Both the position numbers and the translations under genes were made by a program. DNA of 61,467 nt. Source: Phycisphaerales bacterium UBA1161 (GTDB taxonomy: Bacteria > Planctomycetota > Phycisphaerae > Tepidisphaerales > Tepidisphaeraceae). The notes under the pieces were generated by a model. It was given only the letters and a program-made list of their open reading frames with translations, had not been told where the DNA came from and searched no databases. The DNA lies in contig DBZL01000024.1 in the NCBI GenBank assembly GCA_002311745.1, forward strand, positions 1-61,467, written 5' to 3'. The first letter of the stretch is position 1. Every line of letters starts with the position of its first letter. This document shows, piece after piece, positions 34,666 to 41,946 of this stretch.

Positions 34666-35004
34666 ATGCCTGTAACCGAAACATCCCCGCTGGCTTATTT
34701 CTTCACTGAGGATGCCTGGAAACGCCTTGGCGTCCGCCTGCGTCTGACCCGGCGGGAACTGGACGTCGTCCGCGCCCTCTGTTCTGAGCACAGGGAATCC
34801 CGCGTTGCTGCCGCCCTAAACGTCTCGCCGCATACGATCCGCACCCATCTGGAACGCATCCATACCAAGCTGGGGGTCACCAGCCGCACCGACCTGATGC
34901 TTCTTCTGCTGGGGACGTTTCTGGTCCTGACCGCTGAGCCGGGCAGCAAGCTGCCCCCCATTTGCGGCAGGCACAGCGCGGGACATTGCCCGTTTTGCCC
35001 CTAA
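34666..35004 (+). CDS. short LuxR/GerE-type HTH protein with CX7CP tail (paralogue 1)
   Basis: 112 residues. The LuxR-type HTH spans about 22-80 (LTRRELDVVRALC, VAAALNVSPHTIRTHLERIHTKLGV), followed by TDLMLLLLGTFLVLTAEPGS. The C-terminal tail LPPICGRHSAGHCPFCP contains a CX7C motif. There is no receiver or sensor domain. It is 112 residues long, exactly like the paralogues at 35343 and 59665. TATAAT (34616-34621) lies about 45 nt upstream. It may bind DNA near the PEP-CTERM genes that accompany the family. A redox or metal-sensing role for the Cys pair is only inference. Confidence 0.88.
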   Translation: MPVTETSPLAYFFTEDAWKRLGVRLRLTRRELDVVRALCSEHRESRVAAALNVSPHTIRTHLERIHTKLGVTSRTDLMLLLLGTFLVLTAEPGSKLPPICGRHSAGHCPFCP

Positions 35005-35065
35005 CGGGCGTTTGTCCCTGAAACTTCCGACTATTCATTCCCATGGTTCGTGGTATTATGATTCG

Positions 35066-35256
35066 CAGTTCATTCGTGGAAAAAGGCCAGGTAAAGGGAA
35101 AGGTGACATCCGCAGCTTCAGGGAGCTCGGAGGAAATGTCAGGGACGTGGATGTCACCTTTTCGCCTTGACCATCTATGAGCGACTGCGCTCTAGCCTCC
35201 TTCGGGAAGGCGATGCATGCATAGACGCCCGCCGTCCAAACGGCGGGCGTTTTTTT
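35066..35256 (+). ncRNA. second candidate non-coding RNA unit
   Basis: An extended -10 (TGG-TATTAT, 35051-35059) predicts a start near 35066. The transcript would contain a perfect 13-bp stem (35099-35111 with 35149-35161, GGTGACATCC arms) ending in TTTT, a GAGCG/CGCTC hairpin (35179-35192) and a GCCT...AGGC hairpin with a TTCG loop (35195-35211). It ends at a strong terminator (35226-35256). No ORF fits. The layout copies that of the unit upstream of paralogue 1. The first stem could itself be an attenuator or terminator. Confidence 0.45.
35226..35256 (+). terminator. strong intrinsic terminator before HTH paralogue 2
   Basis: A 10-bp stem (CGCCCGCCGT 35226-35235 / ACGGCGGGCG 35240-35249) with loop CCAA is followed by seven T. 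Confidence 0.92.
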
Positions 35257-35288
35257 CCCCGGAATTCCCCCGCAGTTGTATGCAGTTC

Positions 35289-35297
35289 TGTTATAAT
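35289..35297 (+). promoter_or_regulatory. extended -10 promoter of HTH paralogue 2
   Basis: TGT-TATAAT is a consensus extended -10. No clear -35 is visible, as expected for this promoter type. The gene starts about 45 nt downstream, the same spacing as for paralogue 1 (TATAAT at 34616). Confidence 0.6.
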
Positions 35298-35342
35298 GAG
35301 GCCTTGGTCGCAAGGGGGCTTCACATCGGCTGCGGGCGAGAC

Positions 35343-35681
35343 ATGATCACAACCGAAGCGCCCCCCGTGGGGTACTTTTTCTCGCCGGAAGCTTGGCAAC
35401 TTTTGGCGGTGCGCCTGCAGCTTTCGCCGCGCGAGCTGGAAATCGTTCGCGGCGTTTGCCAGAACCGCAAGGAATCCTCCATCGCCGAAAGCTTGGGCCT
35501 CTCCCGCTACACCGTCCGCACCTATGTGCTGCGCCTCTACGCCAAGCTGGGCGTGACCAGCCGCGTGGACCTGATGCTCCTTCTTTTGGGCACGTTTCTG
35601 GTCCTGACCGCCCAGCCCGGCAGCCCCCTTCCCCCCATCTGCGGCCACCACACCGCCGGGCGCTGTCCCCTTTCGCAGTGA
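35343..35681 (+). CDS. short LuxR/GerE-type HTH protein with CX7CP tail (paralogue 2)
   Basis: 112 residues. It is highly similar to paralogue 1: YFF.PEAW in the N-terminus, LSPRELEIVRGVC, GLSRYTVRTYVLRLYAKLGVTSRVDLMLLLLGTFLVLTA (in pieces) and LPPICGHHTAGRCP. ATG 35343 gives the shared length. A longer frame has no homology. The GLSRYTVRTYVLRLY recognition helix differs from paralogue 1 (NVSPHTIRTHLERIH), so DNA targets may differ. It lies upstream of the PEP-CTERM gene at 36055. Confidence 0.88.
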   Translation: MITTEAPPVGYFFSPEAWQLLAVRLQLSPRELEIVRGVCQNRKESSIAESLGLSRYTVRTYVLRLYAKLGVTSRVDLMLLLLGTFLVLTAQPGSPLPPICGHHTAGRCPLSQ

Positions 35682-35684
35682 CAC

Positions 35685-35710
35685 TGAAACATCCGACTTG
35701 TACTACAAGT
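35685..35710 (+). promoter_or_regulatory. conserved motif plus ACTTGTA-C-TACAAGT palindrome
   Basis: Starting 4 nt after the paralogue 2 stop, TGAAACATCCGACTTGT is followed by a perfect 7-bp inverted repeat (35696-35710). A near copy, TGAAACTTCCGACTATT, lies at 35019-35035 after paralogue 1. TGTCCGACTTGTG recurs at 60145-60157 beside a second palindrome upstream of another PEP-CTERM gene. It is a candidate operator for the HTH family or a promoter element. Confidence 0.45.
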
Positions 35711-36041
35711 GTGTCCTTTTGTAACATGCACCTCTTGGAAGTCTGCCGCGCAGAGGGCATGCGCTTTTTTCGGCGCCTCCTGCAGCGCGGGCGAAGGTAG
35801 TTGGTGGGGGGAAGGGTCTAACCGGAAAGAAAGGAGGGAGCCGACAGAAAAATATTTGACGCCGCCGCCGCAGACGGTGGGCTTCGGCCCGGCGGAATTT
35901 GTACTTCAGTCCTGCCGGAAAGCGACAGAAGTCTTTTCAAGACAAGGCCGGGAGATGGAAGGGTGGTAGTTCATCTATTCGTTTCGCGTCGTGGAGAGAA
36001 GACAGATTTGCTAAGACGCGGCCCATCCTTTCGATTCGAAC
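35711..36041. other. intergenic region upstream of a PEP-CTERM gene
   Basis: About 330 nt with no supported coding region. It includes purine-rich GGAAAGAAAGGAGGGAG (35829-35845) and GC hairpin arms around 35864-35896. It presumably forms a long 5' leader or the promoter of the gene at 36055. Confidence 0.4.
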
Positions 36042-36054
36042 GGAGGATCAAGAT

Positions 36055-36684
36055 ATGCAAAAAAGGCTTGTCTTAATCTTGGCCGCATTGGCCGCTATGC
36101 TGATCGTCCAGTCAGCCATAGCGCAAACGATGACGGTCACCTTTGACGAGAATGGCAATGGATGTTATAGCGGCAACAATGGCACCCCCATCGCTTTACC
36201 CTGGACGACGGGGCCTGACCCTTATGTGACTAACCCGAGCAGCCCGGGCTACAACCCGGACCCGAACAGCCCCGACCGCCTGCTGAAGCCGTTGATTTAT
36301 GATCTGCAGGCGGTGCTCGGCGCTCCCCAAAACTATGGAGACGTTTGGCTCACCGAGCCCGGCGGAGGCGGAGCCTACAGCGATCTCCTGCGGTGGTACA
36401 GCGGGCTTCTGATTGTCTACTCGGACGCAGACGGAGACGGCGCTTTGGCAGACGTCGGTTTACCGGATTTCGCCAACCGTCAGGCCAACTCCTTAACCAT
36501 GGATGAAACAGGACCCGAGAACGGTATCAACGGATTGTTCGGCTACACGCCGACGTTCGTGCCGGCACAACCCGGGTATGGTCCAGTGGACCTGACGTAC
36601 AACTTTTACAGCGACCTGCCGGAACCCGGCTCGCTGCTTCTGTTGGCCGGCGCTGGCTTCGGGTTGTTCCTGCGGCGGCGCTGA
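36055..36684 (+). CDS. PEP-CTERM sorting domain protein
   Basis: 209 residues. The signal peptide (MQKRLVLILAALAAMLIVQSAIAQ) is followed by a Gly/Asn/Pro-rich secreted domain with FDENGNGCYSGNNG and YSDADGDGALADVG (calcium-binding-like DxDxDG). The PEP-CTERM signal LPEPGS, hydrophobic helix and RRR end close it. GGAGG (36042-36046) lies 8 nt before ATG 36055. It should be exported, processed by exosortase and displayed or released. It lies downstream of two LuxR-type HTH genes and has a strong terminator. Confidence 0.9.
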   Translation: MQKRLVLILAALAAMLIVQSAIAQTMTVTFDENGNGCYSGNNGTPIALPWTTGPDPYVTNPSSPGYNPDPNSPDRLLKPLIYDLQAVLGAPQNYGDVWLTEPGGGGAYSDLLRWYSGLLIVYSDADGDGALADVGLPDFANRQANSLTMDETGPENGINGLFGYTPTFVPAQPGYGPVDLTYNFYSDLPEPGSLLLLAGAGFGLFLRRR

Positions 36685-36720
36685 TCCCATGCGGCTGTAG
36701 GGTTTTTGGACGAACGATGA

Positions 36721-36766
36721 AAAGATGCCATCCGCGATTCACACCCGCGGATGGCATCTTTCTTTT
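36721..36766 (+). terminator. intrinsic terminator of the PEP-CTERM gene
   Basis: A perfect 16-bp stem (36721-36736 with 36746-36761, AAAGATGCCATCCGCG arm) and 9-nt loop is followed by CTTTT. It is the longest hairpin terminator in the window. Confidence 0.93.
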
Positions 36767-36838
36767 ACCATGCCGCCTGGCATTGGGGCCTTTTGCGGTC
36801 CATCGCGGGGCTATTAGGTTTTGAGATAGACTCTTGCG

Positions 36839-36970
36839 GGCCCCGCCCAGCAGGCAGGCGTAGGCGATGGTTGCCCCCATCTCGCCGGCACCGATAATGG
36901 CGATCTTGTTTTTCCGTTGGCTTTCCATGGGCTTATCACCCCTGGCGGCTGCAACTAAATCCTGGCTCAT
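36839..36970 (-). pseudogene. remnant of an L-lactate/malate dehydrogenase N-terminus
   Basis: From ATG 36970 the frame encodes NKIAIIGAGEMGATIAYACL followed by LGGA, the first beta-alpha unit of lactate/malate dehydrogenases with the GxGxxG NAD loop. Similarity stops abruptly after about 44 codons. The expected VLIDxN segment and the remaining about 265 residues are missing, and the frame continues through an unrelated terminator. GATAAT (36983-36978) ends 7 nt before the ATG, so a start signal survives. It is best read as a decayed or deletion-truncated gene. Confidence 0.65.
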
Positions 36971-37042
36971 GCGTCTAATTATCGTAGAACCTCGATTTAT
37001 GCGATGCTGGGCAAAAGTGGATCGATAATAGGTTCAGTGGGG

Positions 37043-37051
37043 TGGTATAAT
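37043..37051 (+). promoter_or_regulatory. extended -10 promoter
   Basis: TGG-TATAAT sits 25 nt upstream of the ATG of the next gene, with AAGGAAG as ribosome site between them. Confidence 0.55.
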
Positions 37052-37075
37052 TAGGGATTCGACAAGGAAGTAGCC

Positions 37076-38887
37076 ATGAAACGCACTTTGGCATGGTGGG
37101 TGGCCTCGGCAGCCTTGGGGCTGATGGCGGCCACGGCATTTGGGCAGGTTCGCGTCGGCGCCGACGGTCACGCCGCCGACGCCAACCCGCGCGTGGGCAG
37201 CGGCGGCTTCAATACCTCGGCCCAGCAGGACACTATCGTCGTCACCGGCAACGACATCGCCAGCGGCAACGTGACCGGCGGTTTTGCATTCCGCGGTCGA
37301 AGACCCTTTACGGACCCCGCCGCCTTCCACGGCTTGCCCGGCGAAGGCATGGACGCATTCATCCGCGATTCCGCCGGCGTGCCGACCATGGCCCATCCCT
37401 TCGTGACGTCCCTGAGCGAGGGACCTCGGCCGTTCTATCCCGCCTCGGTCACTGCGACGCCGCCCGGTGGATTTACCGCCGTTTCCAGCTCCGGTGGCAA
37501 CTACTATGTCACCCCGGCCGTGACGCCACAGCCTGAAGATTTGCGATTGGGTCAATCCTTGAGTACGGACGTCCCGATGCCCAAGCCCGGCGAGTTGCTC
37601 TTGCCCGGGCAGGTCGATCCCACCGCCACGGTCAATCCGCAGCCGTCTCAGATGTATTACGCCTCGCCTCTTTATGGCGTTCGCATGTGGCAACTGGGCG
37701 AGCAGCAGAATCCCGCTGGACCCGGGACGCAAAACCCCGCCGAGCAGCCCACCTCCCCGGAGCAGCAGCGCATCCTGGAAATGCGCCGCGAGCTCAGCGA
37801 AAGCGCCTCCTCCGAGCAGCAACAGCAATCCGCCAACGATCAAAACAACCCGGCCAACCCGGCCAACCCGGAGAACCCGGCCGTCCCCGGCGGCGCCAAG
37901 CCGCTGCCGCCTCTGATGGCTGGCGGCACGGAGACCAATCCCCATCAGCCCCTCAAGCCCCTGCAGGTCGGCGCCTCCACGGTCATCAAACCCACCGACC
38001 TAACCCCGGTGGCCGGAAACATGTCCACCGCGCCTCTGTCGAATTGGACCTTGCCGGCGCCCTGGCAGCAAAGCTCGCAACTGGCCGAGATGCACCGCCG
38101 CCTGGAGCAATACAACAAGACGCATCTCTCCACCGAAGAGCAGGCCAATCGCCAATTCCTGAGCGACTTGCAGGCGCGGCGGATGGGCGCCGCCCCCGGC
38201 GCGCCCGCCATCCCCGGCCTGCCCGCGACGCCCGGCACGCCCGCTGCCCCCGGCGCCCCCAGCATGACGCCTTCGGAAAAGCAGCCCAATCCCGAACCCT
38301 CCGTCGTCGTTCCGGCGCCGCAGGTCACCTCGTCCGACACCCTTCCCAATCCAGGGCCGTCTCCTTTGCAGGTCTCCAGCCTGGCCCAGGGTGTGAAGTC
38401 CAAGGCGATGGCCGATCTGCTCCGGCGCGCGGAAGAGTACGTCAAGCATCAGCAGTATTCCAAGGCGATTGGATCGTACGATGAAGCCGAGCAGGTGGCG
38501 CCCAACAACGCTCTGGTCCCCATCGGCCGCGCCAACGCCGAAATGGGCGGCTCCTATTATCGCCAGGCTGAGGCCGATCTCCGCGCCGCCTTCAAGCAGG
38601 ACCCATCCGTGCTCATGGCCCAGTACGATCTGCAGAGCCTTCTGGGTGAACAGCGCTTGCAATTCATCGTGAGCGATCTCAAGCAGATCGCCAGCGATTC
38701 ACCGCAGAATCCCACCCCGGTGTTTCTGCTGGCTTATATCGCTTACAACACGCATCACGAGGACAAGGCGGCGGGCTGGTTGGACGTGGCCGCCAAGCGT
38801 GCCGGTGGCACCGACGACATCGTCCCCATGCTGAAAAAATATTGGAGGCTGACACCGTCCACGCAGCCCAGCACCCCAACGCATTAG
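37076..38887 (+). CDS. exported proline-rich TPR protein
   Basis: 603 residues. A signal peptide (MKRTLAWWVASAALGLMAATAFG) is followed by a low-complexity region rich in Pro, Gln, Asn and Ala (about 200-460), including NPANPANPENPA and a PG.P collagen-like run (GAPGAPAIPGLPATPGTPAAP, in part). The C-terminal about 140 residues carry TPR-like helices (LLRRAEEYVKHQQYSKAIGSYDEAEQVAPNNA). No enzyme motif is present. It may be a periplasmic scaffold. A hairpin-rich gap follows. Confidence 0.8.
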   Translation: MKRTLAWWVASAALGLMAATAFGQVRVGADGHAADANPRVGSGGFNTSAQQDTIVVTGNDIASGNVTGGFAFRGRRPFTDPAAFHGLPGEGMDAFIRDSAGVPTMAHPFVTSLSEGPRPFYPASVTATPPGGFTAVSSSGGNYYVTPAVTPQPEDLRLGQSLSTDVPMPKPGELLLPGQVDPTATVNPQPSQMYYASPLYGVRMWQLGEQQNPAGPGTQNPAEQPTSPEQQRILEMRRELSESASSEQQQQSANDQNNPANPANPENPAVPGGAKPLPPLMAGGTETNPHQPLKPLQVGASTVIKPTDLTPVAGNMSTAPLSNWTLPAPWQQSSQLAEMHRRLEQYNKTHLSTEEQANRQFLSDLQARRMGAAPGAPAIPGLPATPGTPAAPGAPSMTPSEKQPNPEPSVVVPAPQVTSSDTLPNPGPSPLQVSSLAQGVKSKAMADLLRRAEEYVKHQQYSKAIGSYDEAEQVAPNNALVPIGRANAEMGGSYYRQAEADLRAAFKQDPSVLMAQYDLQSLLGEQRLQFIVSDLKQIASDSPQNPTPVFLLAYIAYNTHHEDKAAGWLDVAAKRAGGTDDIVPMLKKYWRLTPSTQPSTPTH

Positions 38888-38906
38888 ACGCGCGTCGCAA
38901 CTGCCC

Positions 38907-38935
38907 GCGCGTCGCACGCGACGCGGCTAAAAAAA
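38907..38935 (+). repeat. palindromic intergenic repeat, copy 1
   Basis: Core GCGTCGC-AC-GCGACGC, flanked by GC on the left and GGCTAAAA on the right. It lies 19 nt after the stop of the TPR gene, next to a partial copy at 38890-38899. It is identical (inverted) to copy 4 at 59435-59460. Confidence 0.85.
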
Positions 38936-38968
38936 CCTTCCGCAATAGTAGTGCGCACAGATCCACCC

Positions 38969-38994
38969 TTTTAACCGCGTCGCGTGCGACGCGC
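38969..38994 (-). repeat. palindromic intergenic repeat, copy 2
   Basis: An inverted copy with TTTTAACC in place of TTTTAGCC. On the plus strand it is followed by CTCTTTTTTT, so copy 2 plus the T-run could act as a terminator. Copies 1 and 2 face each other and can pair with one another. Confidence 0.85.
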
Positions 38995-38996
38995 TC

Positions 38997-39162
38997 TTTT
39001 TTTGCGCTGCGCGCAAAAAAAGGCCCCGGACGGGGGGATCCGGGGCGAAACTCCCTTTGATAGGGAGGTCGTCCAAGGGGGTGCTTGGACGGTTGAGGGC
39101 CGTATAAAATGTCGGGGGGTGAAGAAGGAGGGGGGGAACCTTCCTCGGAGAGACCCCCGACA
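38997..39162. other. cluster of consecutive perfect hairpins, candidate structured RNA
   Basis: Five hairpins follow one another: T7-GCGC/GCGC-A7 (38997-39007 / 39011-39021, 11 bp); GCCCCGGA/TCCGGGGC (39023-39030 / 39039-39046); CTCCCT/AGGGAG (39051-39056 / 39062-39067); CGTCCAAG/CTTGGACG (39070-39077 / 39084-39091); and TGTCGGGGG/CCCCCGACA (39110-39118 / 39154-39162) enclosing GAAGG/CCTTC. No ORF is supported. It could be a structured RNA, a terminator array or degraded mobile DNA. A TATAAA hexamer at 39103-39108 could start a short transcript. Confidence 0.5.
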
Positions 39163-39587
39163 AAAATGGCTCCGACGTTGTCTATGCGCCGAAGCCCTCG
39201 TGGCTCGTTAACTCATGCTTGGCACCCTCGACAAGCACGTCACTCATTTATCCTATAACCTTGTCAAAAAAAAGCAAGTAACAAAATAATTCGCGACAAT
39301 CGGCGCATAATTCCTGTTTCTGGATGACGTCCCTTATCCAGCCCCTTGAGGCTCGTCTGAATAAACGCTGTCTTCTGCAAGTTATTGCTAACAAACAGGA
39401 TAAACCCGACTTCTTGGTTTCGAGAACCGGTCGTTCATCCCCGTCTGCCGGCCTTAAACGCATGCCCCGCAACCTCCTCACAAATTTCACGTGATAATAC
39501 GGGAAAGGCCGCGAAACTGGCCAACCGCTACCAGATTTTCAGCCGATCTGCTCCTTGAGTCCAACACCGATTACAGGGGCATCCATT
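39163..39587. other. AT-richer intergenic region, no gene seen
   Basis: About 425 nt, lower in GC than its surroundings, with TTGTCA and an A8 tract near 39261-39272. No ORF with a ribosome site or recognisable RNA is visible until the micro-ORF at 39588. It may carry the promoter for the phosphate genes. No Pho-box-like direct repeat is evident. Confidence 0.4.
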
Positions 39588-39689
39588 ATGCGTGAATCAC
39601 TTGCTCAAATCGCCTCCCAGGTTGCCGAGGTGACGATGTTTTTTCTGGCCGCGATCGCCATGGCCTCCGGCCTGCTGGTGCTGCGCTGA
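39588..39689 (+). CDS. 33-residue putative membrane micro-protein
   Basis: ATG 39588, with AGGGG 9 nt upstream, opens a 33-codon frame ending in TGA. The product starts with a short amphipathic stretch (MRESLAQIASQVAEVT) followed by one hydrophobic helix (MFFLAAIAMASGLLVL) and a final Arg, the shape of a single-pass small membrane protein. No homologue is known to me. It lies 125 nt upstream of pstB and could be co-transcribed or a leader ORF. Confidence 0.45.
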   Translation: MRESLAQIASQVAEVTMFFLAAIAMASGLLVLR

Positions 39690-39814
39690 TCATCCACCGG
39701 TGAAAAGCCCGTTGCCGTTAAAATTTCTTAATATCCTTGAAGACTTGAGTGGCAGCCCTACACTGAACGGAAGCGACGTTTCCATTCGGAGCGTCCTTTT
39801 TTGTCTGGTGGACG

Positions 39815-40702
39815 ATGGGCAGAGTCAGCTTGCAGCCGCCGACCGTCTCCGCGATGCCCGTGAACCTTGATCGTTCGGAACAAGTGCCCGCTGCCGCGCC
39901 CGCAACGCCCACGGCCACCGCCAGCCCCCGGGACCTGATCAATCCCGCCGACGTCTTGATAGAAGGCCGCAACGTCAGCGTTTTTTACGGCCACCACGAG
40001 GCCATCATAGGCGTCTCCCTGGCGATGGCCCGAAACCACGTCACCGCCATGATCGGCCCCAGCGGCTGCGGAAAAACCACCTTCCTTCGCGCCATCAACC
40101 GCCTCAACGACCTCATCCCCGGCTGCAAAGTCACCGGCGAACTGCTCATCTCCGGCAACAACGTCTACGATCCCAGGATCGACCTGGTCAACCTTCGCCG
40201 GCAGGTCGGACTCGTCTTTCAAAAGCCCAATCCGTTCCCCAAATCCATTTACGACAACATCGCCTACGGACCGCGGCTGCAGGGCATTCATCGCCGCAGT
40301 GAATTGGACATCGTCGTCGAAAATTGCCTGCGCAAAGCCGCCTTGTGGGATGAGGTCAAGGACCGCCTTGCGGCCAGCGCCTTGAGCATGTCCGGTGGAC
40401 AGCAGCAGCGCCTGTGCATCGCCCGCGCCCTGGCCACGCGGCCCACCGTCCTGCTTATGGACGAGCCCTGCAGCGCCCTGGACCCCATCGCCACCACCAA
40501 AATCGAAGACCTGATCACCGAGCTGCGCGCCAGCTACACCATCGTCATCGTCACCCACAACATGCAGCAAGCCGCGCGCGTCAGCGACTTCACCGCATTC
40601 TTCTATATGGGCTATTTGATCGAGTATAATGCCACCTCGGCGATGTTCACCAACCCGATCCAGAAACAGACGGAGGACTACGTCACCGGGCGCTTCGGCT
40701 GA
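39815..40702 (+). CDS. pstB: phosphate ABC transporter ATP-binding protein PstB
   Basis: 295 residues. PstB hallmarks are [16 protein letters not shown], Walker [21 protein letters not shown], the [17 protein letters not shown] segment, signature [10 protein letters not shown] and Walker [14 protein letters not shown] 35-residue Ala/Pro/Thr-rich N-terminal extension precedes the domain. The true start may be the internal Met14. It energises phosphate uptake, but pstS, pstC and pstA are not in this window. phoU follows 58 nt downstream. Confidence 0.96.
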   Translation: MGRVSLQPPTVSAMPVNLDRSEQVPAAAPATPTATASPRDLINPADVLIEGRNVSVFYGHHEAIIGVSLAMARNHVTAMIGPSGCGKTTFLRAINRLNDLIPGCKVTGELLISGNNVYDPRIDLVNLRRQVGLVFQKPNPFPKSIYDNIAYGPRLQGIHRRSELDIVVENCLRKAALWDEVKDRLAASALSMSGGQQQRLCIARALATRPTVLLMDEPCSALDPIATTKIEDLITELRASYTIVIVTHNMQQAARVSDFTAFFYMGYLIEYNATSAMFTNPIQKQTEDYVTGRFG

Positions 40703-40760
40703 TGGAACTGTTTTCACGCCGAGGCCAGGCCCCGATGGGACCTGCTGCCCCTGACACATC

Positions 40761-41420
40761 ATGTCACATCATCTCAACGATCTTCTGGAAGAGCTGCGGG
40801 CGCAGGTGGCACGCATGAGCACGCTGGTCCTGCAGTCCGTCGAGCAGGCCTGCGAGGCCGTCTTCAACGCCGATGGCAAGCTCGCCCAGGAAACCATCGA
40901 CCTCGACCAGCGCGTCGATGAGGCCGAGGTGAAGGTCGAACAAAGCGCCATCGACCTGCTGGCGCTGCAGCAGCCGGCCGCCGGCGATCTGCGCTTCGTC
41001 ACCACCATCATCAAGGTCAACGCCGACTTCGAACGCATCGCCGACTGCGCCGTCAACATCGCCCAGCGCATGCTGCCCCTGTCGCACCAGGTGGATTACC
41101 ATGTGCCCGCCGACCTGCGTCTCATGGCCAACACCGTCCTGCAGATCCTGCGCGACACGATCAAGGCCTTCAATCTGCGGGATGAAGCCCTGGCCCGCCA
41201 CGTGATCAAAAGCGACGACGTGGTCGACGCCCTGTATCACCAGATCGTGCAGGACATGCTCACCATGATGGAGAGCGACGGCCAAAAGGCCAACCGCGAC
41301 CTGGGCAACATCATGATCGCCAAGAACCTGGAGCGCATCGGCGATCATTGCACGAACGTCGCCGAGGACGTGGTTTACATCCACACCGGCCGGATCATCC
41401 GCCACCTTCACGCTGTCTGA
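40761..41420 (+). CDS. phoU: phosphate transport regulator PhoU
   Basis: 219 residues. Two three-helix PhoU repeats (about 10-95 and 115-205) show the metal-binding E/D pattern ([15 protein letters not shown] in repeat 1 and [16 protein letters not shown] in repeat 2). PhoU represses the Pho regulon through the PstB-PhoR complex. It lies in a pstB-phoU-macro domain gene string. Confidence 0.96.
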   Translation: MSHHLNDLLEELRAQVARMSTLVLQSVEQACEAVFNADGKLAQETIDLDQRVDEAEVKVEQSAIDLLALQQPAAGDLRFVTTIIKVNADFERIADCAVNIAQRMLPLSHQVDYHVPADLRLMANTVLQILRDTIKAFNLRDEALARHVIKSDDVVDALYHQIVQDMLTMMESDGQKANRDLGNIMIAKNLERIGDHCTNVAEDVVYIHTGRIIRHLHAV

Positions 41421-41430
41421 TCGATTGCCC

Positions 41431-41946
41431 ATGTCACGCGTCGAAGTGATCGAAGGCGACATCACGAAGCTATCGGTTGACGCCATCGTCAACGCCGCCA
41501 ACAGCTCCCTGCTCGGCGGCGGGGGCGTGGATGGGGCCATCCACCGTGCCGCCGGGCCGCAACTGCTCCAGGAGTGCCAGACCCTGGGCGGCTGCCCGAC
41601 CGGCCAGGCCAAGATCACAGGAGGCTACCGCCTGCCGGCCAAGTTCGTCATCCACACCGTCGGCCCCGTCTGGCAGGGCGGCGATCACCACGAGGATTCC
41701 CTCCTGGCCGATTGCTATCGAAACAGTTTGAAGCTCGCCGTGGGAAACGGGATCAACACCATCGCCTTTCCCGCGATCAGCACCGGCGCCTACGGTTTTC
41801 CCATGCAGCGCGCGTCGAGCATCGCCGCCGCCCAGGTCGCGGCGTTTCTGGCCCTGGATCAAACCATCCAGAAAGTTTTTCTGGTCTGCTTCGGTCGCGA
41901 GGCGCTGGATGCGTTTTCCGCCGCCGTGCGCACTCACTGCCCTTGA
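41431..41946 (+). CDS. macro domain protein, probable O-acetyl-ADP-ribose / ADP-ribosyl hydrolase
   Basis: 171 residues, MacroD/YmdB-type. It contains [20 protein letters not shown] (20-residue ADP-ribose loop with catalytic-type Asn and Asp), [22 protein letters not shown] and ISTGAYGFP (phosphate-binding loop). It removes ADP-ribose or deacetylates OAADPr. It lies 10 nt after phoU, suggesting co-transcription. ATG 41431 is preferred over a TTG two codons upstream. The last 13 bases overlap the end of the convergent glycosyltransferase gene. Confidence 0.95.
   Translation: MSRVEVIEGDITKLSVDAIVNAANSSLLGGGGVDGAIHRAAGPQLLQECQTLGGCPTGQAKITGGYRLPAKFVIHTVGPVWQGGDHHEDSLLADCYRNSLKLAVGNGINTIAFPAISTGAYGFPMQRASSIAAAQVAAFLALDQTIQKVFLVCFGREALDAFSAAVRTHCP

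Noticed and set aside
39103..39108. TATAAA as a promoter for a short RNA
   Set aside because: No -35 at a proper distance (nearest TTGGAC gives a 12-nt spacer), so it is mentioned only as a possibility inside the hairpin cluster.
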